Part shown: piece by piece, positions 1 to 12,875 of the stretch
Position numbering within the stretch: position 1 is the first letter of the stretch
Layout: each line of letters opens with the position of its first letter
NCBI GenBank assembly: GCA_030015575.1
Contig: JASDDO010000016.1
Span: 110,937,241 to 111,001,240 of the forward strand
Length of the DNA: 64,000 nucleotides
Direction of reading: 5' to 3'
DNA from: Agapanthus africanus
Lineage: Eukaryota; Streptophyta; Magnoliopsida; Asparagales; Amaryllidaceae
Translations under genes and position numbers: made by a program
The notes under the pieces: model-generated
What the model saw: only the letters and a program-made list of their open reading frames with translations
Databases searched by the model: none
What the model was told of the DNA's origin: nothing

Positions 1-46
1 ACTTTGCAAACATGTTAGATAGTGTTTAACTAGGCTATGATACCAT
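1..46 (-). mobile_element. Interior edge and primer-binding site of an Angela-A element running off the left end
   Basis: Read on the minus strand, positions 45-34 give TGGTATCATAGC, one base off the standard initiator-Met tRNA primer site TGGTATCAGAGC. It lies one base inside the LTR that follows. The element therefore points left and its body is outside the window. Confidence 0.8.
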
Positions 47-2137
47 TGTAAGTCCACGTTACCTCTCCCGGTACTTACGGGCTTGCGGAAATGATGAAAA
101 ACGATTTTTCAAGAGGTGGTAACATGGACTTAAAATACGGATCTTTGTTAAACAATTAACTAACAACCTAACTAGAGTTTTACCTACTCGGTTAGGGGGC
201 TATACCTTTCTTGAACTCCTTCGTCTTCAACTCTTTCCGGTGTACGGATCGGCCTCACCTCGTCGTCTCCTTGCGCCGAAGATGGATCCACCTGAAAACT
301 TCTACCTTTGGCTTCTTCTTCGAACTTGAAGAAACTAGAACACTTGGTTTGCTAAACCTTGTGAACTAGGATGAGTAGAGAAGTGATATGGGTTTTCTTT
401 TATCTCTAAGGAAATGTTTCTCAACTCATGAGAAGGTGTTGCCTTGAGCTAGAGAGAGAGCAAGAGGGAGAGCTCAAGCAAGAAAGAGAAATGAAATGAG
501 AGAATGAGTAACTCTTTTGCCATCCAAGCTCTTATAATCCAAAACCATCATAACAAAATAGTAATCAAGTATTATGTGATGGTTCAAGTCAAAATGGCTA
601 TATCATTTCATGCACTCATTTTGCAAAAACAAGCAAGCAAGCAAAAGTCTTTGCCATGAAATGATAGCCATTGTCATGATGATGGTCAACTAGTCCAACC
701 TAGTCAACCAGTCAACAAAGTCAACCCCTCAACAACCATGTCACTATAATACTTAATTAATATTATTGTTAATTATATTTCTTATTCTCATTAGGTCTTA
801 GCAAAAAGTCAATAGTCAATAGTCAACAGTCAACAACCCTAATGAGAATCCTCTGCCTCTGTCTCTCTGTCAACTGTGCATACACACCCGCATCCGCGTT
901 CCGAGGAACACGAATACAAACGAGATAAAACCAATCCCAAAATGTACACTAGGTTCTGGCTTAAACCAAAGCCCGCTAGTGTTAACTGTCCGGACACTAA
1001 ACGTGCACTAGTGCACGGATGTGACCGAACCCTGTCGCAAAACCATGCGACCTGTCGCAAAACCATGCGACCTCTACTCTTTTGCCTAAAGGAGAATAGC
1101 TTTCTGTGTGGGACTCTAAAGACTCGACACTACGCTGGTAGTGGGTTTAACCACAGACCACAAGCGGCATTAGCTGTGCATAACGGTCCCCAGGTAGATG
1201 CCGACAAGAAGACGGACGAGGTGAAACCCATCTGAACTCCTACTGAGCCTGAATGTGACAATCTCAGTACAGTCCGGTATGTTCGTCTGATACATCGCAT
1301 GGCGGGCCTAGGGGGCAGTAAACGTCAGTCCCCTAATAGCGGTACAAGTCGTGTCGGAGTGTAGCCCAGAACACCCTGAGATAGCACTGGAAACCTACCA
1401 GTATATCTCGCTTGCCCTGGCCAGGGACTACTCGTATAATGGCTCTCCTAGACACAGCGCGATGTCAAACCCTAATACCGGGAAAGACGAATCCTGTCTA
1501 ACCGTCACTGCCTCCAAGTGCTTCGGGACTGCACCCAACTACTACCTATTTGCATGACTCCTTTGAGCCGTGGTAGGGTAGTAATCTAAGTACAGTGGGA
1601 ACACACTCGAGGCGAAGTGACAGTGTCAAGTCAGCGGACTAAGCTGTACCATGTCACCTGGGAACTGATAACTGACGATAGGTATAGTACCAACCAACAG
1701 TTCCCAACGAGTCATGTCTAGTGTCCTCGTAACCCAACGAGCACCCGCATACTATCTCAAGTACGACGTACTGACGGCTGTGGGACAGACCGTCTCCCAC
1801 ACTGGGATGAGAAGCACATACGCTAGTCTACTCCGGAGCATCGATGCCCTGTCTCGATAGTCCTGCGACTAGGGATGTGCTTATAGATTACCCAGCCCCC
1901 ACTAGTGTGACTTCCATCACAACGCTGGTAATCAAGCAAAGATCCTAAGGGCTCCACTAATGTGTATAGGTGATATACTAAAATAAACACATGTATACAT
2001 TGAAGTAAAAACAAACCAAGTAGCATACTACTATATTGAGCAAGATTGTCTATACAAGGTGAATATCCCAAGCTTCCATTAAGTAATATACAAACTAGTA
2101 TGATACAGTAATGGCCTCTAGGGCATATACACTAACA
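47..2137 (-). repeat. 5' LTR of a minus-strand Angela-A Ty1/copia element
   Basis: The LTR reads TG...CA with its start at 2137 on the minus strand, opening TGTTAGTGTATATGCCCTAG. This matches the LTRs at 20557 and 40759 along the whole length, so it is a third copy of that family. The ATGCCCTAGAGG box near the start is also typical of Angela/BARE LTRs (family knowledge). The primer site adjoins the other end, so this is the 5' LTR. Short open frames inside it have no protein character. Confidence 0.9.
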
Positions 2138-3859
2138 GTGTGTACGTGTGGGTGTAAACCTATGCTAGGGTTCACGACTAGGAGCTACACTAGTTTACTT
2201 CCAACCCTAATTATCCATAGTACACCTAACACATCTATGATCTCCATGTCACGTAATAAGCTATAATGTATATATAATATATGTACATATATAGTATACC
2301 AACTTCGGACTGTGGGGGTGCTATACCACTCGACTTCCTCCGTAGATATAATCTACTCACATTATATCTTGCGTGTTGGTGTCGATATTGCCACCATCAT
2401 CTTCATCGCCTCGGATCACCGTGGGGGTACCTACATATCACACGTATCGCATTGCATTAAAACCAAATCGAAACTAAAACGACACGCGAAAACCAACACG
2501 ATACGCTAAAAGTCCTATAGGTTAAAACCTATGGGTACGCCTTTAAAACCATCGAACAATCCTCGATATCGTCGTATAAACGCCAAGTATTCGAGGTAAA
2601 ACACAGATACACAATCCAGAATGCAAAATACACAATACGGAAATACGAATCCAAAACAGCAACTATAGAAAAGGGTCCCAGATTTCACCCTGGGTCAAAT
2701 TGGACAATTTTGCATATGCCAGGGGTCTAATCTACTGACAAGGGGGCACCAAAACCAAATCGAGACAAATTGGTGTAGGTCTGGCCGCAAATTGCGGCCA
2801 GAAGGATTAAATTAGCGGCCGGGAAAAAGAGTTAGGGGTTGGGATCTTGGTGGTAGCTTCCTGGGTGCCTGCACATCTCACAGTCAAACCAAAATAATTT
2901 TCAGACTCTCGAAGTGATAGCAGATTCAATATAACCTTCACAGATTTCACAAATCTTCCGATATCGGTTTCTAAATCCGTATTCCGGGTTTCAAGTCTCA
3001 GGTTTGGGTCTCAATTCTAGCACTAGGGTGTTCATGTAGCCTCTACTGAGCTCAATTACTCACCACAACTCACAATTCCTTCAAACCCTAACTAGGTTTT
3101 TCCCAAGTCCACAAAACTACCCGATATCGATTCAATCTTAACATAGGGTTAAAAGTAATGCAAAACTAAGCTAATGGTTCAGTAAATACCTCATTTGACA
3201 ACTCAAGAATTTTCTTGAGTTGCCCCTAGTGGCCAAAATCCTTGCTTTCTTGGTCCAAAATGCTTGTCTTGAGCTTGTACACACTTTTTGTGAAATGGGA
3301 GTGGGGTTTTGGGTTTGTTTTCAAGGTGTTTGTGGCAAATTTTGTGAAGAGGGATAGAGAGAGGCGGCAGCAGCAGCAATATGAAGAAGAGGGAGAGAGA
3401 TGAGTGTTGGAAAATGAAGAGGAATGGCTCACACAAGTCAAAGGTAAACACCCCCCTTTCTCTCTCTCTCACCATACCTAATATTCTATTCCCTTTTCTT
3501 CTCTTTTCTTTTCCCTCTAAATCCTTCTCACTAGAATAGTGAACCTAAAACAATCATGGTTGAAAATGTAACACAAGTGTAAAGCAAAAATGATATGTGC
3601 GTGTTTTGCATAAAATGCCCAAAAATCCGATTAGCGATTTTTAATCGCGATTAGCACTAAATTAGTGTCAAACTAATCATAAAAACTTTAAAATGGCATA
3701 ATTCCATAAAATACCCTATTTTAGAATCTTCCATAATTTTTCCAAAATTTTACCCATTTATCGGTATTTAATTATACTGAAATATTAAAATATTCATTAA
3801 AATAATATTAAATTATAAAAATTTCCAAAAATAATATTTTATTTTTTTGAAATGTTACA
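2138..3859 (-). repeat. Partial long-LTR gypsy LTR, start side (G3), minus strand
   Basis: From about 2300 to 3859 this aligns in the same orientation with 46880-48375, for example at the shared GGGGGTGCTATAC box and the TGGCCGCAA/TTGCGGCCA palindrome. The LTR start is at 3859, where the minus strand reads TGTAACATTTC against TGTACCATTTC at 48375. No polypurine tract follows, so this should be a 5' LTR whose element extended left. It is cut at 2137 by the Angela-A LTR; GTGTG at 2138-2142 would be that insertion's target duplication. The first 150 bases, 2138-2290, do not align clearly with the other copies. Confidence 0.7.
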
Positions 3860-4486
3860 AAGGGTATGAAAAGTGAAGGTGAATCACGACTTATAGGTAT
3901 GTAGTTGCACTAGAATAGGTATGAGTTTTAAAGTAGCATGACACTTGATGTATAAGGTAGAATGTATATATAAATTGATTTGATGTAAGATGACCTAATG
4001 CGATGAAAAGGATATACGATGTGATATGATGACTGGATTGATATGTTGGTATACGGATGCGAGTCGATATGAGATGAATTATACCCTTGCCAGTCCCCTG
4101 ATATGAGATTGTTATGGATGTGACCGGGGATATTGGCATATAGAGATATAAACTTTTGTGAATCATGAGTGATATGTAGTACGTGACGTTGGGTCCGTAC
4201 CCTCATTGTCATATAAGTTGATAGGATCCCTGATGGTTTAATGCTGTCGTACGATGATTTACCGTACGTGATGAGTTTTAAGATGATTGATCCTTACCCT
4301 TGACTAGAGGATGTTGTACGATGGATCATACCGTACATGATATTGTGAGGCTGGATGTCGATTGATTGATTCACCGACTCGGTCATGTTAGATACGTATA
4401 CCTTATGGCTTTTAGCTGACGATGTACTTCATGTTACTTTCATGTCATTCTCATTGCATTCCATATACCTGTGCTAGTACACCTAC
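3860..4486 (+). repeat. G1 gypsy 5' LTR, segment 1 (plus strand)
   Basis: This aligns with the reverse complement of roughly 46400-46740, including CGTACGTGATG, the ACCGACTCGG box and GTGCTAGTACACCTAC. It is in the opposite orientation to the LTR piece ending at 3859. The start of this LTR is missing, consistent with the minus-strand element having inserted inside it, with AAGGG (3860-3864) as the expected target duplication. No gene is seen. Confidence 0.75.
4482..4486. repeat. Target-site duplication CCTAC, left copy
   Basis: CCTAC precedes the TG of the solo LTR and recurs at 6719-6723 after its CA. The paralogous G2 LTR has one uninterrupted copy at this point (around 46364-46375, reverse strand). 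Confidence 0.95.
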
Positions 4487-6718
4487 TGTTAGTTGTATGT
4501 ATGCCCTAGAGGCCAGTATTGTACAGATGCTGTATATTATATTGGATGCTTGGACATATATAGAGAGGACTTTCTTGCTCGATATGATAGTATGATATCT
4601 GGTTGCTCTTTACTTTAACATGTATACTTGTCTCTTTATACTGTCTTATCGTTACATGTTGGTAAAGCCCTTAGGATGTGTACTTGACTACCTGGACTAT
4701 GATGTGGATCATACTGGTGGGGACATGGTAGTCCATAAGTACATCCTTCAAGGTCCCTAGTCATAGGTGTATCTTGACGGGGCATCGATATACCAGTGTA
4801 GACTAGCGTATATGCTTCTCGACCCATGAGATGGGCGATGGATGATCCCATATCCATTGGTGTTTGACATCAGAGATGGTATACGGGTGCTCAGTAGAGA
4901 CTGGGTACACTGGACGGACTCGCCGAGAACTCCCAGATGGTATTATACCTCACGTCAGATGGCAGTTCTCTGGTGACACTTGTGCAGGTTAGTCTGTACA
5001 CCCGAGATCGTCATAGAGTCTTGTGTGATTCCTACTGTACTTTGATTTCCACATTACCACGTCCATAAGGGCGTGCAAAACGGTGGTTTTTGGGTACAGT
5101 CCCGAGTCACATGGAGGCAATGAGCGATAGGAGGGGTTTCGTCTCTCCCGGTATTGGGGGTTGATGTTGCGCTGTGCTCGATTGGCCGTAACAGGGAAGT
5201 CCCTGGCCAGGGCTGATTTAGAGATTTGCTGGTAAGTGTTACTAGTAGTTTCTCGACCAGTTATGAGCCTCACATCGGCACGACTTATCGGTTATTGGGG
5301 TCTAACGTTTACCACCCCTAGACTTGATATGCGACATATCAGACGAGGAGACCGGACTGTACGGGAAGTGTTGCCGGCAGGCTTTCACAGGAGTTGGAGC
5401 GGGCTTGCTTGCTGATCTGCTGATCGCTCAATATCCGGGTAGCCGTTACGTCCAGCTAGTACCGCTGACGGCTTGTGGGTGCGTGATGTGATCATCACCT
5501 ACTGCCGGCGTATTGACGAGTCTTTAGAGTCCTACACAGAGGTTTTACTGGCTCAGGCGAAACGAAATAGGAGCGCATATGTGATATGTGCGAGACCAAG
5601 AATAAATGCGTGTATGTGTTACCGTATTCTATTCTCGTGAGTTTATGTATCGGTCGGTCATATATGATATGACCGGGTTATCGAATCAAGTGTTGATTCG
5701 ATAAGTCGATACAATGGATGTTAGCCGGTTATATGAGATATGACCGGATTATTAAGTCAAGTGTTGATTTAATAATTAAGTGTATAATTGTATATTAGAT
5801 ATACTAGTTTACATTTACTAACACTAGTTCACTTTAGGGTTTTTCTCACTTGTACACTACTTTAACATATATATGATATATGTTTAAAATGTGTCATCTT
5901 TATGTATCATGGTTGATGATACACATGACTTGTGTGTATGAGACATACACCATCCTAATTGTTATGATTGGGTTTAATGTTTAAAAGTAATTACAAAATT
6001 AGTGGGAAATTGGAAAATGCATGAAGCTTGTGGAAGCTTGTGGAAGCTTGTGGATGCATTGACTAAAGTCCACTAGATTTGTTTTTACTTTGGACTTTAA
6101 CCTAACCATCACACAATTAGCTATGGTTATGGCTCTACAAGGGTTAGTATATGATACTCACTCACCATGGTTAGCCATGACACTTGATCATTATCCTCTT
6201 CACTTTCTTTTGTTCATCATCTTCTTCATTTGAACAAAAAGAAAAAGCAAGCTAGGGTTTGATCCAAAGTGAGAATCCTTGTGAAAAACAAAATTCTAAA
6301 GTGAACCCACTTCCTATTTCTCCTTCCTCTACTAGACTAGCCCTTTAGTACAGGGTGTTTGCTTCACTAATTCTTAAGTTAGTGAAGTAGGAGCTTGAGT
6401 CGGAATTCCCTCGACGTAGATCATCTTCGGCCTCGGAGACTTCAAGCAAAGTCGCATCCCATGCGTCGTGAAGCCATGCAAGAGCCCGGGAGAACCTTGA
6501 TCGCAGCGAAGGGACTTCATCAAGGAACTTTAGAAGCGAAGGACCGATCTACAAAGGTTGTATTTCGTATTCCCTTTAGAGTAAAGATGTTTACTTGCTA
6601 ATAGTTTCGCCTAAACTCTAGTATACGATCTTGCTTAGTGTTATTCGGCACATAAAAATTTAATTTTGGCATGGTCGATGCCTTGTAGAGTCTTGTTAGT
6701 GTGCCTAGTAACCCTACA
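4487..6718 (+). repeat. Solo LTR of the Angela-B copia family
   Basis: A TG...CA unit of 2232 bases opens TGTTAGTTGTATGTATGCCC and ends in TAACCCTACA. It is homologous to the B1 LTRs (7403-9591 and 15541-17730, opposite strand) and to 51347-53525. No primer site follows the right end and no polypurine tract precedes the left end, and both ends carry the CCTAC duplication. It is therefore a solo LTR left by recombination between the two LTRs of a full element. No coding sequence is seen. Confidence 0.95.
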
Positions 6719-7402
6719 CCTACACCATTATCGATGATGTGTATGTTACACTTACACAGATTGGCCAGCTCACACACTTCATCATCGATAATTTCTATGT
6801 CACTCATATAGTAGAATTGCTACATCATGCTATTATATTGCTATGCTCACATTATGAAGATATGCCCATACTCACATCACTGTTACATGTTGCACGATAC
6901 GGATATGCTTACATTCTGTTATATATCGTATACATCATGCTTTACGATTATACGCATTGAGATATGCTGTTTTCATGAGATTTCTGTATTTGAGAACCGT
7001 GGTTATTTCAAAAGAAAGTATGTATTGTTTTAAAAATCCAGTTTCTCTTGATATGATACTTCAGTACGTCCACCATGCATTTTCTCGGTTCTAAGACGTA
7101 TGATATGTGAAACCCGATTCGAGGAGTTGGATGATCCGTTTGTAGGTTCATGGTGGACCCGGTATGGTACCCCTGGGTGAGAACGGATTGTTGTGCAGTA
7201 GACGATGAGCCTGGCAGAAGGACTACTACCTACCGATGATTGGTTGGACCTGGAGGTTATCCGGAGGATACCGACCGGAGTCGAGAGATGGATATGGGTC
7301 GAACCATTCTGCCGGAGCCCGAGGGCCGATCCCGCAGACGGAGCCCGTGGACCGATCCGGACTGACGGAGCCCGAGATATGAGGATTTACGTGTCGATAT
7401 TG
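6719..7402 (+). repeat. G1 gypsy 5' LTR, segment 2
   Basis: Continues segment 1 after the solo LTR; 6719-6723 is the right CCTAC duplication. Positions 6724-6797 form a long inverted repeat whose arms both contain ATTATCGATGATG. Near 7310-7380 there are three near-repeats built on CGGAGCCCG. Apparent frames of 60-77 codons are not supported as genes. Confidence 0.75.
7398..7402. repeat. Target-site duplication TATTG, left copy
   Basis: TATTG at 7398-7402 recurs at 17731-17735, bracketing the Angela-B1 element. The uninterrupted paralogue in G2 reads CGATGTTGGACACGGG on the reverse strand near 45620. Confidence 0.95.
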
Positions 7403-9591
7403 TGTAGGGTTCCTAGGCACTCTTGTGAGGGTTCATAAGGCATCAAACATGCCCGGATTAAAATTTAGACGTGCCGAACAACCCAAAGCCGGGATCTTTG
7501 CTAGATTATTAGGGTTTAACATGCAAGATGATAACTTTTATCTAAGTGTGAAGGATTACAACCTTTGTAGTCCGCTCCTTCGCTTCACAAGCTCCGAGTA
7601 GAAGTCCCTTTGCCGCGATCCACGATCTCCCGGACTCATGAGAGGCTCCACGACTCGAACGATCCATGCTAGCTTGAAGTGTTCCAATTCTCCGATGATC
7701 TACGTCGAAGTTGCAAAGACTCAAGCTTTCTCACTCTAAAGAGATGAACACACTAATCTCATGGGCTAGATGAGATGAGGATGAGAGAGTAGTATTTTTG
7801 CTTTCTTTTTAAATCATTTTCTCATATTTATTCATCACTTAAAGAAAATCAAGTAAGCTTTTTCAAGAGAGAAGAAGATGATCATGGAAAAATGATAATC
7901 ATAATTCCTTTTGTGATGAATAGAAATAAAAGTATATGATTGAAGTATTAACCATGGTCAAGGATGAGTGGCTAATAATGTGTAGAGAAACAACTAGAGT
8001 TAGGGTTTGGTTGGGTTAAAAATGTGTCATCCAAAAATATCTTTACAATGACAAAAGAAAAATGCTTCTAGAAGGTGCTTGAAGCATCTAACCCTAATCA
8101 AACCCTAACCTCAATTATTCATCCTTAAACATGTTTAACAATTAATCATATCATGTCACAATAATATATATCACATATATATATTATATATTTGCAACAA
8201 AAGAAAATAATACAATTAACATATATCGCATATATATCAATGTATCATCCAGTGAGAAAATGAAATAATAAAGCGAGCCAATATTAGATAATGTAATACA
8301 ATATATCATATATATTATTATACATTAAATCATCGAATCAACACTTGATTCGATGATCCGGCCATATCGAATATTACCGACTAATATATCATGTACCGAT
8401 TCATCGAATCAACACTTGATCCGATGTCCCGGTTCATATCTAAATATCGCGAGAATATAATACGGTATCTCATATCGCATTATTCTCGGTCCTGCACATA
8501 TCACATATGTGCCTCTACTCCGTTTCGCCTGAGCCAAGAAACCTCTGTGTAGAACTCTAAAGAATCGTCAATACGCCGGTAGCAGGTGATGATCATATCA
8601 AACACCCACAAGCTGCAAGCGGTCAGCTAAACGTAACAGCCACCCAGGTATTGAACGATCAGAAGATCAACAAGCTAGCCTGTGCGTTCTCCTGTGAATC
8701 CAATCAGTAACACTCCCGTAAAGTCCGGTCTGTTCGTCTGATATGTCGCATATCAAGTCTAGGGGTGGTATACGTCAGACCCCAGTAACCGATAAGTCGT
8801 GTCGATGTGTGGCTCATAACGGGTCGAGAAACTACTAGTAACACTTACCAGTAAATCTCTATATCAGCCCTGGCCAGGGACTTCCAGTTATAGCCAATCG
8901 AACACAGCACAACATCAACTCCCTATACCGGGAGAGACGAATCCCCTCCTATCGTTCATTGCCTCCATGTGATTCGGGAATGTACCCAAAAGCCACCGTT
9001 TTGCACGCCCTCTTGGACGTGGTAAGGTGGAAATCAAAGCACAGTGGGAATCACACAAGACTCTATGACGATCTCGGGTCTTCAGACTACCCTGTACCAG
9101 TGTCACCGGAGAACTGCTATCTGACGTGTGGTATATCACCATCTGGGAGTTCTCGGCGAGTCCGTCCAGTGTACCCAGTCTCCACTGAGCACCCGTACAC
9201 CATCTCTGATGTCAAACACCGATGGATATGGGATCATCCATCGCCCATCATATGGGTCAAGATGCGTATACGCTAGTCTACTCTGGTGTATCGATGCCCT
9301 GTCTCGATATACCCTCGACTAGGAACAGTTATAGGATGTACTCATCGACTACCGTGGCCCCACTAGTATGATCTCATCATAGTCCCAGTAGTCGAGTACA
9401 GATCCTAAGGGCTTTATCAACATGTGAGAGAAAAACAGTAAACCAATACAAGTCAACATGTTAAGATAAAGTGAAACCAAATAGCATACTATCATGACGA
9501 GCAAGAAAGTCCTCTCTGTATATATCTAAGCATCCATCATAATATACATCATATGTACAACAATGGCCCTAGGGCATATACATAACTAACA
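7403..9591 (-). repeat. 3' LTR of Angela-B1
   Basis: Bounded by TGTAGGGTTCC on the plus strand and CTAACA at 9586-9591. Nearly identical to 15541-17730, with scattered substitutions and one 1-base length difference near the start (GGCCCTAGGG against GGCCTCTAGGG). Contains no gene. Confidence 0.95.
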
Positions 9592-9600
9592 ATCTCCCAC
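9592..9600 (-). other. Polypurine tract of Angela-B1
   Basis: Read on the minus strand as GTGGGAGAT directly before the LTR, just after the pol stop codon. It matches the Angela-A tract at 40750-40758 and is the expected plus-strand DNA primer. Confidence 0.85.
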
Positions 9601-9605
9601 TTGCA

Positions 9606-12600
9606 CTAAGGCCAGCTGCTGTAGTATCTCATACCTAGCATCCCGAATAATCTCTCAAACTGTATCTGGGGAATAGCCTTCGTGAATGGATCCGCAGTGT
9701 TGTCCTTCGTATCTACTCTCCTGACCTCGATCTCCCGGCGATCAACTATCTCCCTGATCAGGTGATACCGCCTCAGAATATGTCTGGACTTTTGATGGGA
9801 CCTGGGTTCCTTGGCTAAAGCCACAGCTCCATTGTTATCACAATACAGAGGTATTGGATGTTCAATGGATGGAACCACACCAAGTTCACTAATGAACTTC
9901 TTTATCCAGACAGCCTCCTTGGCAGCATCGTTGGCAGCGATGTATTCAGCCTCCATCGTCGAGTCTGCAACGGTATCCTGTTTGGAACTCTTCCAACATA
10001 CCGCCCCTCCATTGAGGGTAAAGACAAATCCCGAGTGCGACTTAGAGTCGTCCTTATCACTTTGGAAGCTGGAATCGGTAAAGGACTCCACCTGGAGTTC
10101 TCCGTTACCATACACCAAGAACATCTCCTTAGTCCTTCATAAGTACTTGAGAATGTTCTTCACAGCTGTCCAGTGACTCTCTCCAGGAACTGCTTGATAC
10201 CGACTCACTACACTTAGTGAGTATGCTACATCGGGTCTGGTACATAGCATCGCATACATGATAGAGCCTACTGCCGAAGCATAGGGTATCCCTTGCATGC
10301 GAGCTCTCTCCAAATCAGTCTTGGGAGACATCTCTTTGGAGAGAGTGAGTCCAGAGATCGTGGGTTGGTTCCCACGCTTGGATTCTTCCATACTAAACCT
10401 TTTTAGTATGGTGTCAATGTACCTGGATTGGGACAATCCCAATATCCGTTTAGATCTATCTCTATAGATCATGATTCCCAGTATGCAGGAGGCATCACCT
10501 AGATCTTTCATTGAGAATCTCTGTGATAAGAAGAGTTTGACTGATTGCAGCATAGGAATATCATTTCCTATCAAGAGTATGTCATCCACGTACAATACGA
10601 GGAAGACTACCTTACCCTCTGCTTCCTTCTTATAGATACAAGGTTCATCTATATTTTTGATGAAGTCAAACTCTTTGACTACAACATCAAAATAGATGTT
10701 CCAACTCCGCGATGCTTGCTTTAACCCATAAATGGATTTAAGCAGCTTGCACACCTTTCCGCTGCTCCCACTATCTACGAAGCCCTCTGGCTGAGTCATG
10801 TACACGCACTCTTCTAAATTACCGTTTAGAAAGGCGGTCTTAACATCCATTTGCCAGATTTCGTAGTCATGGTATGCAGCAATGGCAAGTAAGATCCGGA
10901 TGGACTTAAGCATAGCCACTGGAGAAAAGGTTTCGTCATAATCCACACCTGGTCGTTGACGAAAACCCTTTGCTACAAGTCTAGCTTTGAAAGTCTCAAC
11001 TTTTCCATCTATACCAAATTTCTTTTTAAAAATCCACTTGCTCCCAATGGGTTTTACCCCTTCAGGAGCATTTTCCAAAATCCATACTTTATTGGTGTAC
11101 ATGGATTCCATCTCAGATCGCATTGCATCCAGCCAGTTCACAGAGTCACCACTCGTGATGGCCTGCTCGAAACTAGTCGGCTCATCATCATCCATGATGC
11201 AGTCCTCGCTACCACCATCAATGAGAAAACCGTAGTATCTCTCAGGTGGACGAGAAACCCTACTAGATCGTCGGAGAGGCTGGGGTTCGTCGGGTACTAC
11301 TGAATCCTCTGGTTCCACTAAATCATCTGTTGTAGTTTGTTCTGCTGGAACTTCTTCCAGTTCTACCTCAGAGCCACTAATTTCTTTTGCAAGAAATTCC
11401 TTTTCCAAAAAGGTGGCATGTTTAGAAACAAACACTTTTTGTTCCTCAGTGTGGTAGAAGATATACCCTTGTGAGTTCTTGGGATATCCTACAAACTTAC
11501 ATAAGACAGATCTTGCCTCGAGTTTGTCCGGATTTTGTCTTTTGACATAGGCTGGACAACCCCATATCTTAACATACTTAAGAGATGGTCTTTTCCCTTT
11601 CCATATCTCATATGGAGTGGTAGGCACTGATTTGGTAGGAACCATATTCAATAGATGTATGGCTGTCTCAAGCGCATACCCCCAGAAGGAAATAGGTAAC
11701 TCAGCCTCGCTCATCATAGAGCGCACCATATCTAATAGGGTGCGATTCCTCCGCTCAGATACACTGTTGTGCTGTGGTGTATAAGGAGGAGTAAGCTGAG
11801 AGAGAATCTCATTCTCTTTTAGATAATCTAGGAACTCACTGCTTAAGTATTCACCTCCTCGATCAGATCGAAGGATCTTAATACTTTTGCCCGTTTGGTT
11901 CTCTACTTCATGCTTATATTCTCTGAATTTCTCAAAAGCTTCAGACTTGTGTTTCATCAGAAACACATGTCCGTATCTAGAGAGATCGTCAGTGAATGTA
12001 ATGAAGTAGGAAGAACCGTTCCTGGCATGCGTAGACATGGGACCACATACATCACTATGTATTAATCCTAAGAGTTCAGTAACTCTTTCTCCGTGTCCAC
12101 CAAATGGAGCTTTGGTCATTTTTCCTTTGAGACATGAATAGCAAATATCATAAGATGATAATTCGAACGGATTCAAATAACCATCTTTATGTAACTTAGC
12201 CAGTCGTGTCGCATTGATATGACCAAGTCTACAATGCCACAAGAAGGATTCGTTCATTTCTGAACTTTTCCTCTTGTGTGTGTTTTGTATATTGAGGACT
12301 GTATTCTGATTTAGAATGAATATTCCATTATGTAACGAGCCTGATGCAATCAACTTTTGATCTAGGAATATGTTCATAACATTATCCTGTACTACAAAAT
12401 TATATCCTTCTTTACTTAATAAAGAAACTGATATAATGTTGCACATCATGTTCGGTATATAATAGCATTCATTTAGAATCAGTGTATTACGACTTGGTAA
12501 TACAAGGTGATATTCGCCAACTGCTTTGGCTACAATACTTGCACCGTTCCCTACTTGAACGGAATGATCACCTTTTCCTAGTTCTCTACCTTTTCGCAGC

Positions 12601-12875
12601 CCATGTAACAATTTACATATGTGGGATCCTGATCCGGTATCTAATACCCAGGACGTAGGGTGAACTGAGAAACAGTTCTCAATAACTAACACACCTGAAG
12701 AAGATGCATCAACATGCACGTTCTTTTGGACGGTGTGAGAATCCAGATATTCTCTTGTTTCCTGTTCAGTCTTATAACTCTTCTAAGAAAGAACGGGTCT
12801 AACGTTCCCTTGCTCAGTACAATAATTAGGTTTAGTCAATACATCCATATTATTATCTTGATTATGGCCTGACAT
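9606..12875 (-). pseudogene. Angela-B1 pol polyprotein (protease, integrase, RT, RNase H) with vestigial gag
   Basis: One frame runs from an ATG at 12875 to the TAG at 9606-9608, with two internal stops: a TAG in the gag remnant (near 12784) and a TGA at 10137-10139, where the Angela-A relative has AGA. The open part from 12719 (860 codons) starts about 28 residues before protease motif DTGSGSH. Next come an HHCC zinc site (WHCRLGHI...CYSC), the integrase triad (HSDVCG, SDRGGEY, VSERRN), and RT with QMDVKTAFLNG and the catalytic YVDD. After the TGA lies RNase H with MEAEYIAA and YCDNNGA. Domain order PR-IN-RT-RH defines Ty1/copia, and the sequence resembles the Angela/BARE lineage. Only about 52 codons replace gag. 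The catalytic motifs look intact, so the TGA is the main visible lesion in pol. Confidence 0.93.
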
